Positions 18,916 to 27,068 of a DNA stretch of 64,000 bases are shown in pieces. The stretch is from assembly GCF_902702915.1 (NCBI RefSeq), contig NZ_LR738849.1, positions 1,426,001 through 1,490,000 on the forward strand, written 5' to 3'. The position numbers and the translations under genes are program-made. The DNA comes from Desulfovibrio sp. 86 (GTDB taxonomy: Bacteria; Desulfobacterota; Desulfovibrionia; Desulfovibrionales; Desulfovibrionaceae). Each line of letters starts with the position of its first letter. The first letter of the stretch is position 1. The notes under the pieces are model-generated. The model was not told the DNA's origin. It made no database searches and saw nothing but the letters and a program-made list of their open reading frames with translations.

Positions 18916-19536
18916 TTTTTTGAGGGAGCCCACGCTCTGGACTATAAGCACGCTCCAGCCCTCGGGCAGCGGCAGCGTGCCGTCCAGCGCCGAGGAATTC
19001 GAGGCGTGCACAAAGCCGCCCAGCCCCGCGGATGCGCAGAACAGCCCCACATTCTGATATATGGAGCCCACATGCATGCCCGACCATCTGCTCGCCGTGG
19101 GAGCCGCATACAGCAAGACCAGCGAACCGCCGCCAAGTTTGGCGCGCCAGTCGCCCTCCAGCACCATGGTCAGGCTGTGTCTGGGTTCATAACGCCATAC
19201 GCCATTGTCCAGGGCCACAAAAACCTGCACTTCCTGCTTGTTCATGGCTGAAGGCGCGGTGCGGCGGCCGTCTTCGCGGTTGACGCCCCAGGCAGCCCAG
19301 AGCAGATCGCTCAATTGCTGCGCCGGAAGCGGCGCGCCGTTGAAACCGCTTTTGGTTGAACGGCGTTGGGCCAGAGCCTGCATAAGCGGCATGCCGCCGG
19401 TTTTATCCGGAGCGGGCAGTTCCATGCTCCGGGCGGACGCTTCCGCCGCAAGGGCGCTGGTGGAAGCCGGGGGAAGCAAGGCCAGAGAGGCCATTGACAG
19501 ACAAAAAGCAAGACCAAGTCGAATACTGCGGATCAT
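18913..19536 (-). CDS. Exported nitroreductase-family flavoprotein (SagB-like)
   Basis: The start at 19536 (GGAGG just upstream) gives 207 residues beginning with a clear signal peptide that ends near ALAAEA. The mature part shows nitroreductase-fold features: MPLMQALAQRRSTKSGF at the FMN phosphate site, LSDLLWAAWGVNR, and a late VGSIYQNVGLFCASAGLGGFVH segment. Members reduce nitro, quinone or thiazoline/oxazoline groups with FMN. Periplasmic placement is unusual for a cofactor that depends on reduced nicotinamides. The substrate is unknown. Confidence 0.75.
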   Translation of the reverse strand: MIRSIRLGLAFCLSMASLALLPPASTSALAAEASARSMELPAPDKTGGMPLMQALAQRRSTKSGFNGAPLPAQQLSDLLWAAWGVNREDGRRTAPSAMNKQEVQVFVALDNGVWRYEPRHSLTMVLEGDWRAKLGGGSLVLLYAAPTASRWSGMHVGSIYQNVGLFCASAGLGGFVHASNSSALDGTLPLPEGWSVLIVQSVGSLKK

Positions 19537-19830
19537 ACATCCTCCATGAATAACTGCCGCCCGTGGACGCGACAGAGCGCGCCAAGAGTTCTTTCTGGGC
19601 AGGCAGAAGACGCCTGAAGTATGCTGCTGTTTGCAACAGGTTTCAAGCGCCCACGCGCGGAAAAAAAAGACACGGCTGCCGCGCTGTTTGTGGCGGATCA
19701 TCGGGAGGAGTGCAGTGACAAAAATTTCGGCACGCCCCTTGCGGGAGTTCGGATGGCGGGCGCACGGGCGGCGGACTTATGGGCGGCGGGCTTATGGGCG
19801 CACGGGCGGCGCGCCAACGGCCTCAAGGGT

Positions 19831-21285
19831 CTATGCGTCGGGAGCTTCTTCGCCCGCCGGAAGGAGTTTTTTGCCGCCCTCAAGCAGGCACGTGAAGTTT
19901 TCCGGACTCATGGGACGGGCATAGAGAAACCCCTGTGCCTGAAGAGCCCCCAGCCGGGACAGAAACTCGCGCTGCGAAGCGTTTTCAACGCCTTCGCACA
20001 GCACCCCCATGTCCAGATCCTCGGCAAGGCGCACAACACTGTTGATAATGCTCTTGTTTGTGGGCGCAATGTCTTCCGACCCCAGGAGGCCCCTGTCTAT
20101 TTTTATGACGTCAAAGGGCACATCCTTGAGCACGTTCAGGCTGGAATAGCCCGCGCCGAAATCGTCAAGCCAGATGGAATAGCCGTACTGCTTGAGCTGG
20201 CGCACGCTTTCGCTGATTTCTTCAAGATTCTTTACAAACACGCTCTCTGTGATTTCAAGGCCCAGCCAGCGGGGCTCAAGCTCATAGGACTGCACCAGCG
20301 CATGAAGATCGTCCACAAAGGCCGGGTTTCTGAAATGCTCGCGTGAAATATTCACGGATATGGGCAGCAATGTCTTGCCCGCGCGCTGGCGTGCCTGCTG
20401 ATACTGGCAGACCTGGCCATAGATGGTGAAATCCAGACCCGTTATGTCGCCCGACTCTTCCAGAAGTGGCACAAAATTTCCAGGCATGATCAGCGTGCCG
20501 TCCGGCGTGCGCATCCTGGCCAGGGCCTCCGCGCCCACAATGGCGCCGGTGGCGATGTCCACCTGCGGTTGCAGCAGAAAGAACACGCCGCCGTGCTCCA
20601 GAGCCTTGGTCACGTCTTCGTAAAGGCTTTGCCGTTGCAGGCGGCAGATCTCCATGGCCTCGGTGAACACGCCGCCGCGCGAGCGCAGGGTGGGCTTGAG
20701 GGAACGCCGCGCCTGATCCGCACGGCTTACAAGGGCGTGCAGGCTTTCTGGCCTGCCCTCGACCGGGCAGACGCCGCCCACAAAGGCCAGGTGGCTGCGC
20801 GGGTGCAGCTTGCGTTTTTTCGCAAGAAACTGCTCGCCTTCGGCCACGAGCTTGCCGGTTATGGCCTCCAGGCTGTAACCGACGGGGATGGTGAAGAGTA
20901 TGACGAAGCGATCGGCAAAAATGCGGCTGCCGCACACATATTCTTCGCGCCGCCGCAAAAATGCGGCAAAGGCGCGCAGCATGCTGTTGCCGGCCCGTTC
21001 GCCATAAATGCGGTTGAGCACCTGAAAGCCCTGCATGTCGGCATGCAGAAGGCCAAAGCGCCTGGCCGTGCGGTCAGAGCGCACCACGCACAAAGCCTGT
21101 TGCAGAAACGATTCATACTGCATGAGCCATGTGGTGCGATCATACTGCTCCATACGGGCCAGCAGACGACGAATCTGGCAGCTTTCCGAGGTTTTCAGGT
21201 CAAATTCGGGTGCAAAATTTTCCATGGCCAGTGCAGCGGGCCAGATCTCGCCCCCGCGTCCTCCCTCATCATCCAGAAAATGCAT
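19831..21285 (-). CDS. c-di-GMP phosphodiesterase: degenerate GGDEF plus intact EAL
   Basis: The start at 21285 is preceded by AGGGGGAAG; 484 residues. The GGDEF-like domain (about 60-220) has FADRF where GGDEF should be, so it should not make c-di-GMP. The EAL domain (about 235-475) keeps its metal and catalytic residues: GAEALARM, NISREHF, LEITES, LDDFGAGYSS, DVIKIDRG and CEGVENASQ. It is therefore probably an active phosphodiesterase that lowers c-di-GMP, affecting the balance of motility and attachment. No membrane segment is seen. Confidence 0.88.
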   Translation of the reverse strand: MHFLDDEGGRGGEIWPAALAMENFAPEFDLKTSESCQIRRLLARMEQYDRTTWLMQYESFLQQALCVVRSDRTARRFGLLHADMQGFQVLNRIYGERAGNSMLRAFAAFLRRREEYVCGSRIFADRFVILFTIPVGYSLEAITGKLVAEGEQFLAKKRKLHPRSHLAFVGGVCPVEGRPESLHALVSRADQARRSLKPTLRSRGGVFTEAMEICRLQRQSLYEDVTKALEHGGVFFLLQPQVDIATGAIVGAEALARMRTPDGTLIMPGNFVPLLEESGDITGLDFTIYGQVCQYQQARQRAGKTLLPISVNISREHFRNPAFVDDLHALVQSYELEPRWLGLEITESVFVKNLEEISESVRQLKQYGYSIWLDDFGAGYSSLNVLKDVPFDVIKIDRGLLGSEDIAPTNKSIINSVVRLAEDLDMGVLCEGVENASQREFLSRLGALQAQGFLYARPMSPENFTCLLEGGKKLLPAGEEAPDA

Positions 21286-21414
21286 GCTTCCCCCTTTTGG
21301 GTCCGACACCAAGGCTCCGCAGTGAAGCCTTCTACAATTCTGGGCGTGAAAGGCTAGCCTAGTCTGAAATATTTTGTAAAGAATTTTCCGCAATCACAGC
21401 AACAGCTATCACTA

Positions 21415-22041
21415 TTATTCTTGATTGCGGCGCACCCACCAGTCCTTTTCCACGCGGCCATACCACCAGCGGTTATGGTCCGTGCGCAAGACAACCTCCG
21501 CCAGTTCCCTGGCCTCGGGGCTGCGCAGCCGCTTGACCGCGCTTTCAAGCCATTGGGCGGCAAAGGCATTGCCCCTGTCGAGCTCTGCCTTGAGGTTGCA
21601 GATAAGATCCAGCTGATCCGCGTCATGGGCCAAAACCGATTCCGGGCTCGCGCCCGCGGCAAGTTCGTCCCACAGGGGCAGCACGTCGGCTTCAAGGCCG
21701 GTGCCGTCCACGCTGTCTTCCAGGGCGCGACGCGCCTGGCACTGGTCATAGCGGTGATTCACGTAGTTGAAATCGCCTGTGCGCGCTTCATGCAGGTCAT
21801 GAAACAGGCAAAGAAAAGTGACCCTTGCCGGATCAAGGCCGCACATGCGCGCCAGCACATAGCCCATGACGCTGACCCGGTAGGAGTGCTCCGCCACGTT
21901 TTCCTTGCCGGAGCCGAGAAAGGCGTAGCCGGTACGCGGCGTGTGCCGCAGCATGCCAACCTCATTAAAAAAATCGGCGAGACGTTCCAACCGGGCAGCG
22001 GTGAACTTCCCGGCCTCCGCTTTGCTGTCAATATCACTCAT
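21415..22041 (-). CDS. HD-domain phosphohydrolase (5'-deoxynucleotidase YfbR/HDDC2 type)
   Basis: The start at 22041 is preceded by GGAAGAG; 208 residues. The metal site is visible as AEHSYRV (His), LFHDLHEARTGD (His-Asp) and HDADQLDL (Asp). The order H...HD...D and the length resemble YfbR/HDDC2 proteins, which dephosphorylate deoxynucleoside monophosphates. It lies 50 bases downstream of the NtrC-type regulator on the same strand and may be co-transcribed. Its exact substrate is uncertain. Confidence 0.8.
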   Translation of the reverse strand: MSDIDSKAEAGKFTAARLERLADFFNEVGMLRHTPRTGYAFLGSGKENVAEHSYRVSVMGYVLARMCGLDPARVTFLCLFHDLHEARTGDFNYVNHRYDQCQARRALEDSVDGTGLEADVLPLWDELAAGASPESVLAHDADQLDLICNLKAELDRGNAFAAQWLESAVKRLRSPEARELAEVVLRTDHNRWWYGRVEKDWWVRRNQE

Positions 22042-22091
22042 GGCTCTTCCGGTACGATGATGGGCGCAAATAACCGGCCGTTGCAAAAACG

Positions 22092-23462
22092 CTATTCCAG
22101 GCCATATTTGCGCAGCTTGTTGTGCAGGGTGGCACGGGTGATGCCAAGACGACGCGCGGCTTCGCTCTTGTTGTCCCCGGCCTGGCGCAGCGTTTCCTCA
22201 ATGGCCCTGCGCTCCACTTCATCCAGGGGCAGGCCCGCCAGGGAGGCGTCCGGATCTGCCGGGCGTTCCTCCACCCGGGCTTCGCTGGAGAGCATGGAGG
22301 GCAGTTCACGCCCGGTAATGAGGTCGCCGTGGCAAAGAATGACGGCGCGCTCCACCGCGTTTTCCAGTTCGCGCACGTTGCCCGGCCACGAATACCGCAG
22401 CATGGTGTCCAGCGCCTGGGCAGAAAACCCCCGCACGGCCTTTCTGTTGCGGCTGGCGAATTCCTCAAGAAAGTGGGCCGCCAGCAGGGGGATGTCCTCC
22501 GCCCTTTTACGCAGCGGCGGCACATCCACGCTGATGACGTTGAGCCGGAAAAACAGGTCTTCACGAAACCGCTTTTGCGCCACCTCCAGCCGCAAATCAC
22601 GGTTGGTCGCGGCCAGAACGCGCACGTCCACCATAAGCTGCGTGTCGGAGCCAACGCGCTGCACCTCGCCCTGTTGCAGGGCGCGCAGCAGTTTGGCCTG
22701 AATGGACAGGGGCATTTCACCCACTTCGTCCAGAAAAAGCGTGCCGCCGTGGGCCTGGGCAAAACGGCCTTCGCGCCGGCGCTCAGCCCCGGTGAAGGAG
22801 CCTTTTTCATGCCCGAACAGCTCCGATTCCAGCAGGTTTTCCGCCAGGGCAGGGCAGTTTACCGTGATAAAGGGTTTGTCGGCACGGGAACTTAAGGCGT
22901 GCAGCTCACGGGCGACCAGTTCCTTGCCTGTGCCCGACTCGCCGGAAATGAGCACCGTAGCCTCGGTGGGGGCCACTGTGCTCATGATCTCCTGCATGCG
23001 GGCAATGGCCTTGCTGCGGCCAATAATGCCCGACGTGGACGCGGTGTGGCTCAATTGACGGCGCAGTTCGCGGTTTTCGACGCTCAGCCGCGAATGCTCG
23101 ATGGCCTGATGCAGGGTGTGCCTCAGGTTGTCAAAATCCAGCGGCTTGACCAGATAGTCATAGGCCCCGAGGCGCAGGGCCTCCACAGCGGTTTCCACGG
23201 AAGAATACGCCGTCATGAGCACCACGGGCAGGGCGGGATTATATTCGAGAATACCCCTGAGCGCGTTTATGCCGTTCATCCGGGCCATGCGCACGTCCGT
23301 CAGCACCACGGAAAAACTTTTTTCACGCACCAGAACCACGGCCTCGTCCCCGTCCGAAGCCTCTTCCACGGCATAGCCCCACGAACGGAGCATGGTCCGC
23401 AGCATGCCGCGGTGCGCCTGATCGTCATCAACCACAAGAATACTGTTGCTCACTCTGGCCAT
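22092..23462 (-). CDS. Sigma-54-dependent response regulator, NtrC/ZraR type
   Basis: 456 residues. The receiver (1-120) has DDD and phospho-Asp in VVLTDVRMARMNG, with Lys in YLVKPLD. The AAA+ domain (about 145-370) has Walker A GESGTGKE, the sigma-54 contact loop ESELFGHEKGSFTGA, and Walker B GGTLFLDEVGEMP. A Fis-type helix-turn-helix sits at the C-terminus (SEAARRLGITRATLHNKLRKYG). It activates sigma-54 promoters by ATP hydrolysis after phosphorylation by the upstream kinase. A composite repeat of about 190 bp separates the two genes. Confidence 0.93.
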   Translation of the reverse strand: MARVSNSILVVDDDQAHRGMLRTMLRSWGYAVEEASDGDEAVVLVREKSFSVVLTDVRMARMNGINALRGILEYNPALPVVLMTAYSSVETAVEALRLGAYDYLVKPLDFDNLRHTLHQAIEHSRLSVENRELRRQLSHTASTSGIIGRSKAIARMQEIMSTVAPTEATVLISGESGTGKELVARELHALSSRADKPFITVNCPALAENLLESELFGHEKGSFTGAERRREGRFAQAHGGTLFLDEVGEMPLSIQAKLLRALQQGEVQRVGSDTQLMVDVRVLAATNRDLRLEVAQKRFREDLFFRLNVISVDVPPLRKRAEDIPLLAAHFLEEFASRNRKAVRGFSAQALDTMLRYSWPGNVRELENAVERAVILCHGDLITGRELPSMLSSEARVEERPADPDASLAGLPLDEVERRAIEETLRQAGDNKSEAARRLGITRATLHNKLRKYGLE

Positions 23463-23584
23463 TCCTCCTGATCCGCTGCGGGCGCGACGCCTGATTGTCA
23501 GCCGCGCGGCACAGCGGTTTGCGCGGCGGTTCTGTTGCGAATGCCGCCGGCTCCGGACTGCGATTCCCTGGCGGGCCTGGCCGT

Positions 23585-23772
23585 CAGAGCGTTTACCCTT
23601 TGAAATACGTTAAAATGCTCTAGAGCAGATTAACTTTGAAATATTTCACATTTCAAAGTTTTCATTCAGCCGAAAAATGCGTTTTGCGGCTGAATCCACG
23701 CCACGTTGTGGCGCGCTGTACTTTCATACAGCGTTAGAGCAGTTACACTTTTTCAAAGGTAAAATGCTCTAG
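23585..23772. repeat. Composite palindromic repeat (family B, copy 2)
   Basis: A short TTTGAAA-type module leads into the full element: CTAGAGCAGATTAACTTTG, AAAGTTTTCATTCAGCCG, then GAATCCACGCCACGTTGTGG, CAGCGTTAGAGCAG and finally TGCTCTAGA. It lies between the kinase and regulator genes. Its right edge supplies the kinase TAG stop (23769-23771, minus strand). Confidence 0.75.
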
Positions 23773-25274
23773 ACGCGCTTTCGTTTTCTGCGCTCCACAA
23801 AGAGTTGCGACTCATTAAGCGCCTCCGGCAGCCAGATGCGGAACAGGGTTTCGCCCTGTCCGCCAGGCGGCGCCTGCCGGGAGACAACGCTGATCTCTCC
23901 GTTATGCGCCTCAACGATCTTGTGCACCATGGCCAGCCCCAACCCGGTTCCCTGACCCTTGGTGGTAAAATAGGGGTCAAAAATGTGCGGCAACTGGCGC
24001 GGAGGAATACCCACGCCGGTGTCGCGCACCATAAGGCATACGCCTTTTTTGTTCCGGGCCGCCGCCAGGATCAGGCGTCCGCCTTTGGGCATGGCGTCCA
24101 GGGCGTTGATGCAGAGGTTCAGCAGGGCCTGGCCCATGCGTTCCGGGTCTACCAGAGCCTTGGGCACCTCGCGGGAGATCTTGCACTCGACCTCGACCCC
24201 GCGTTTTTCCGCATCCTGGCCGATAAGGCGCACCACATGCTGCACAACGTCCGCAACGCTGCCGGGGCGCGGGGACACGTCGCTCGGACGGGAAAGGCCT
24301 ATGAGATCCATGATGACGCGGTTGAGCCTGTCAACCTCGTTAACCATGACATTGGCTGCGGCGCGGTCTTCGCTGCCCTCGGGAAAGCGCTGACCGAAGT
24401 AGGTGGCGTAGCCCTTGATCGAACTTAAGGGATTGCGGATTTCATGCGCCACCCCGGCGGCGAGATTGCCCACAGCCGCGAGCTTTTCCTTGCGCCGCAC
24501 CTCACCTTCAAGGCGGCGTATTTCCACCTCGGCCCTGCGCTGCCGCTGGCGGGATTCCCGCGCACGCTCGGCGTAATACAGGGCCAGAAGGCAGGCCAGC
24601 CCCACAAGCAGGGTCACTGCCGAGAGCATGGCGACATAGTCCCTGTTCTGGCTGCGTGTAATTTCAAAGGGTGAAATATCCAGCCCAAGAAATATGATGG
24701 GCGTGGGATAGCCCCGCATGGCGTCGGCCATTCCGGGCGAAAACTGGCGGTACACGGCAAAAACCCTGCGTCCCTCCAGGTGCATGATGCCCCATCGCGC
24801 CAGCATGCCGGGATTCAACCCGCGCATGCGCTCCTCGTCCATCTCCTTGCCTTCCATCCGCAGGATCTCGCCCAGACGGGAGCGGTCGCTGTGCGCCACT
24901 ATGGTTCCATCGGGCATGGTCACCGCAATAAAGATAATGCCCGGACTGGACGCCATTTCTTCGAGCAGCACCTGAAGACGCACCCCGGCCTCGCTGCGCA
25001 TGCCGGAACGCAAAATGCTTTCAAAAGCAATAATAAAGGATGAGCCCTTTTCGGCCAGCAAACGCCCCATGGCGGCTTCACTGCGCTCAATGGAAATAAA
25101 GGCCAGCAGGCTTATCATGAGGGCCAGCACAAGCGCGGCCCCTCCCATGAGCAGGCCAAGCGGCGTGCGCAGGACGCCCCGCGCACCCTTCAGGGAAGCG
25201 TAGAGGCCTCCCACAGGCGCTTTTGGCACGGCAGGCCCGACTCCTTCACACATTTCATCGTGTTTTGCACTCAT
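23769..25274 (-). CDS. Membrane sensor histidine kinase, ZraS/NtrB type
   Basis: 501 residues. TM1 is at about 42-62 and TM2 at about 215-235. They flank a periplasmic sensor of about 150 residues containing GIIFIAVTMPDGTIVAHSD, a Cache-like core. A coiled coil leads to HisKA with the phospho-His in GVAHEIRNPLSSIKGYA. The HATPase has NALDAM, DTGVGIPP and GTGLGLAMVHKI. It is the likely partner of the downstream sigma-54 regulator. Divergence from a ZraP-like gene suggests envelope or metal stress sensing, by analogy with ZraSR. Confidence 0.9.
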   Translation of the reverse strand: MSAKHDEMCEGVGPAVPKAPVGGLYASLKGARGVLRTPLGLLMGGAALVLALMISLLAFISIERSEAAMGRLLAEKGSSFIIAFESILRSGMRSEAGVRLQVLLEEMASSPGIIFIAVTMPDGTIVAHSDRSRLGEILRMEGKEMDEERMRGLNPGMLARWGIMHLEGRRVFAVYRQFSPGMADAMRGYPTPIIFLGLDISPFEITRSQNRDYVAMLSAVTLLVGLACLLALYYAERARESRQRQRRAEVEIRRLEGEVRRKEKLAAVGNLAAGVAHEIRNPLSSIKGYATYFGQRFPEGSEDRAAANVMVNEVDRLNRVIMDLIGLSRPSDVSPRPGSVADVVQHVVRLIGQDAEKRGVEVECKISREVPKALVDPERMGQALLNLCINALDAMPKGGRLILAAARNKKGVCLMVRDTGVGIPPRQLPHIFDPYFTTKGQGTGLGLAMVHKIVEAHNGEISVVSRQAPPGGQGETLFRIWLPEALNESQLFVERRKRKRV

Positions 25275-25378
25275 AGGGCAGATATAGCTTCATGAGGCCG
25301 CACTGTCACCCTGTGTACAAGGCTGGCCTTTAATATTTTGCACGAATCTTGCTTCGCAATGTGTATATAGTCCATTTT

Positions 25379-25396
25379 ATGTTGCCAAGGCAACAT
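25379..25396. promoter_or_regulatory. 18-bp palindrome between the kinase gene and the ZraP-like gene
   Basis: ATGTTGCC-AA-GGCAACAT has perfect 8-bp arms and lies about midway between the two divergent starts. It is a good candidate enhancer or operator for the NtrC-type regulator. No convincing sigma-54 -24/-12 pair was found facing the small gene. Confidence 0.45.
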
Positions 25397-25481
25397 GTCG
25401 CTGCCTCTATGATCCCATGGAAGCATGCGGCACTGCCTCTCTGTTAACGGCTCATGCAAATGATTCGGGATTGCTTGCGAC

Positions 25482-25940
25482 ATGAAAAAAATACTTATTC
25501 ATTCCATTGTGATGGCCAGTCTGGTGCTTCCTGCATTTTCTTCGGCCCAAAACCAGCAGTATGACATTTCACCCCAACCCCAACCATGTATGCCCATGAG
25601 CGCATTGGGGATGCCGCTGGATCTCCTCCCCCCGCAAAAATGCGCCAAAGCCATTGCCATCATGGATGATTTTAAGAAAAAAAGTTATTCTTTACGCCAG
25701 CTTATCGAGACAAAGAAATGTGAACTCGAAAGTCTTAGTTTTGACCAAAAAACGTCACCTGACACGCTGCCGCGCCTGGGATATGAATTGCAGGTTCTGC
25801 GCGATGAACTGCGTGCCGTGCATATGAATGCAGATCAGAGGATGCGCCTTGAAGTTGGCGTTCCATTGGGCACCCTGGCGAGCAGAGGCTGTAGAATGGA
25901 CTTTGAGCGTACGGCCTCCTGGAGCGACAGGCTGAAGTAG
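25482..25940 (+). CDS. Small exported ZraP/CpxP-like protein
   Basis: 152 residues with a signal peptide ending near FSSAQN. The mature part is largely helical (about 50-120: KCAKAIAIMDDFKKKSYSLR, LQVLRDELRAVH), as in periplasmic ZraP/CpxP/Spy metal-stress chaperones. It has four cysteines (36, 54, 80, 137) and several methionines near the N-terminus, which could bind metal. The classical LTXXQ motif is not evident, so the assignment rests on size, export, helical character and position divergent from a ZraSR-like pair. Confidence 0.5.
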   Translation: MKKILIHSIVMASLVLPAFSSAQNQQYDISPQPQPCMPMSALGMPLDLLPPQKCAKAIAIMDDFKKKSYSLRQLIETKKCELESLSFDQKTSPDTLPRLGYELQVLRDELRAVHMNADQRMRLEVGVPLGTLASRGCRMDFERTASWSDRLK

Positions 25941-26700
25941 CCTATCGCAAACCGGATATATACCATCTCAGGATATGTTTACGGCCTCAAGCATTGCTCA
26001 CAGAAAGGACACGGGGTTTTCCCAACTGCAATGCCGCCGAATCTGGCCTGACTGTCTAATTTTTAAACATACAAAGATACACATGTATAAAAAGCATACA
26101 CTCAACTTTCGGCACCACGAAAGGCCAATTCGGAATACTCAAATAATTTAAATCGATTATCAAAAACCATTCCACAATGTCGATAGTGGCACAAGAATTG
26201 CTTTTAATAATGCAAGAGTACGTAAAACGGATAGAAAAAAATAAACAAACAAATAAAAAATCTAACCGCGCAAAAGAGCAAGCTTCTCAATCCGTCAAAA
26301 AGACGGAACTTCGGAAAAATCCCGTGAAGCGGCAAAACAGCGCCTACTGGTTACATTTAAAAGTTAGGCTGTAAGCAACGCCGCCACGGAGCCGACAGGA
26401 GTAAACACTGCCGGATTTTCCAACCCGGCAATTGGCAATAGCAACCCGCCCCAATTCAGGCGTCCGGCAAACCGTGGCGCGCAAAGACAGGGCAGGCCAA
26501 AACGTCAACGCGTCGCCAACCCAGCCAATCCGCCGACGGGCGGTAGAGATATACATGACACCAAACTTCCGTGAGGCCCTCCGCCCCCATTGAGGGCTTC
26601 CGGATCCCCCCCCCGAAAACCTCCTCCTTTGAACAGAACCTCTAACCATCGGAACATCCTCCCTCTCTCGGCCGCCGGTTGCCCCCGGCGGCCGCCTCTC
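25941..26700. other. Gene-poor stretch of mixed composition
   Basis: Bases 26040-26350 are markedly AT-rich, unlike the surroundings, and contain one Lys/Asn/Gln-rich plus-strand frame (26177-26374, 65 codons, no ribosome site). From 26380 the composition switches to GC-rich, with an open minus-strand frame (26649-26344, 101 codons) that has high Arg/Gly/Ser content and no recognised domain. A GC-rich imperfect palindrome (GGCCGCCGG...CGGCGGCC, 26670-26695) closes the stretch. It could be the remnant of a mobile element or an unannotated RNA. No function can be assigned. Confidence 0.4.
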
Positions 26701-26702
26701 AT

Positions 26703-26826
26703 TTTAAAGCAGATCAATTTTGAGAATGTATATTCTCAAAGTTTAAGGCACGCTCACTTCCGCGTTTAACCGCGCAGCTAAACTACGCTTACGCCTCCGT
26801 AGCGAACGTCTGCTCACGCAGCCGTC
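26703..26826. repeat. Repeat module (family D) upstream of family C copy 2
   Basis: AAAGCAGATCAATTTTGAGA with an internal hairpin (GAGAATGTATATTCTC) leads into a CGCGTTTAACCGCGCAG...ACGCTTACGCCTCCG module. Related sequence occurs at 29925-30015, 55585-55670 (inverted) and 63715-63790, always beside AGAGCAA-type hairpins. Confidence 0.5.
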
Positions 26827-26966
26827 AGAGCAATGCAAAAGTTACATTGCTCACACTTGAAATGCGCGTGGGCAGGCTTTTGCCTGCTCACGCGCATTTC
26901 GTGCCAAGGATTTTCAGAAAAATCCTTGCAGGGCAGTTGACTCATTTCACTCGCAAGCTGCTCTAA
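26827..26966. repeat. Palindromic repeat family C, copy 2
   Basis: Contains GAGCAATG...CATTGCTC. It also has a long hairpin (AAATGCGCGTGGGCAGGC-TTTT and complement), an AAGGATTTTC-AG-AAAAATCCTT hairpin, and the closing CTGCTCTA. It lies downstream of the chemoreceptor gene. Confidence 0.65.
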
Positions 26967-26972
26967 AAACAA

Positions 26973-27040
26973 TAAAAGTTTTAGGGGGTGGGGGCGTGGG
27001 GGAGGAGACCCTTTTGCAAAAGGGTCCCTCCCCCACAAAG
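26973..27040 (-). terminator. 3'-end hairpin repeat (family A, copy 2)
   Basis: Read on the minus strand it is CTTTGTGGGGGAGGGACCC, a TTTTGCAAAA turn, the complementary arm with one extra base pair change, a C-rich tract and CTAAAACTTTTATT. It begins 28 bases after the chemoreceptor stop and is oriented with that gene. Confidence 0.65.
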
Positions 27041-27068
27041 CATTTCAAAATGGCCTTGCCTAAACGGG

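Noticed and set aside
25275..25481. Sigma-54 promoter facing the ZraP-like gene
   Set aside because: No GG-N10-GC pair with reasonable flanks was found on the plus strand; only a weak candidate exists on the other strand.
26177..26374. 65-codon Lys/Asn-rich frame as a small gene
   Set aside because: No ribosome site or homology cue; composition follows the AT-rich island. Kept only as part of the unexplained stretch.
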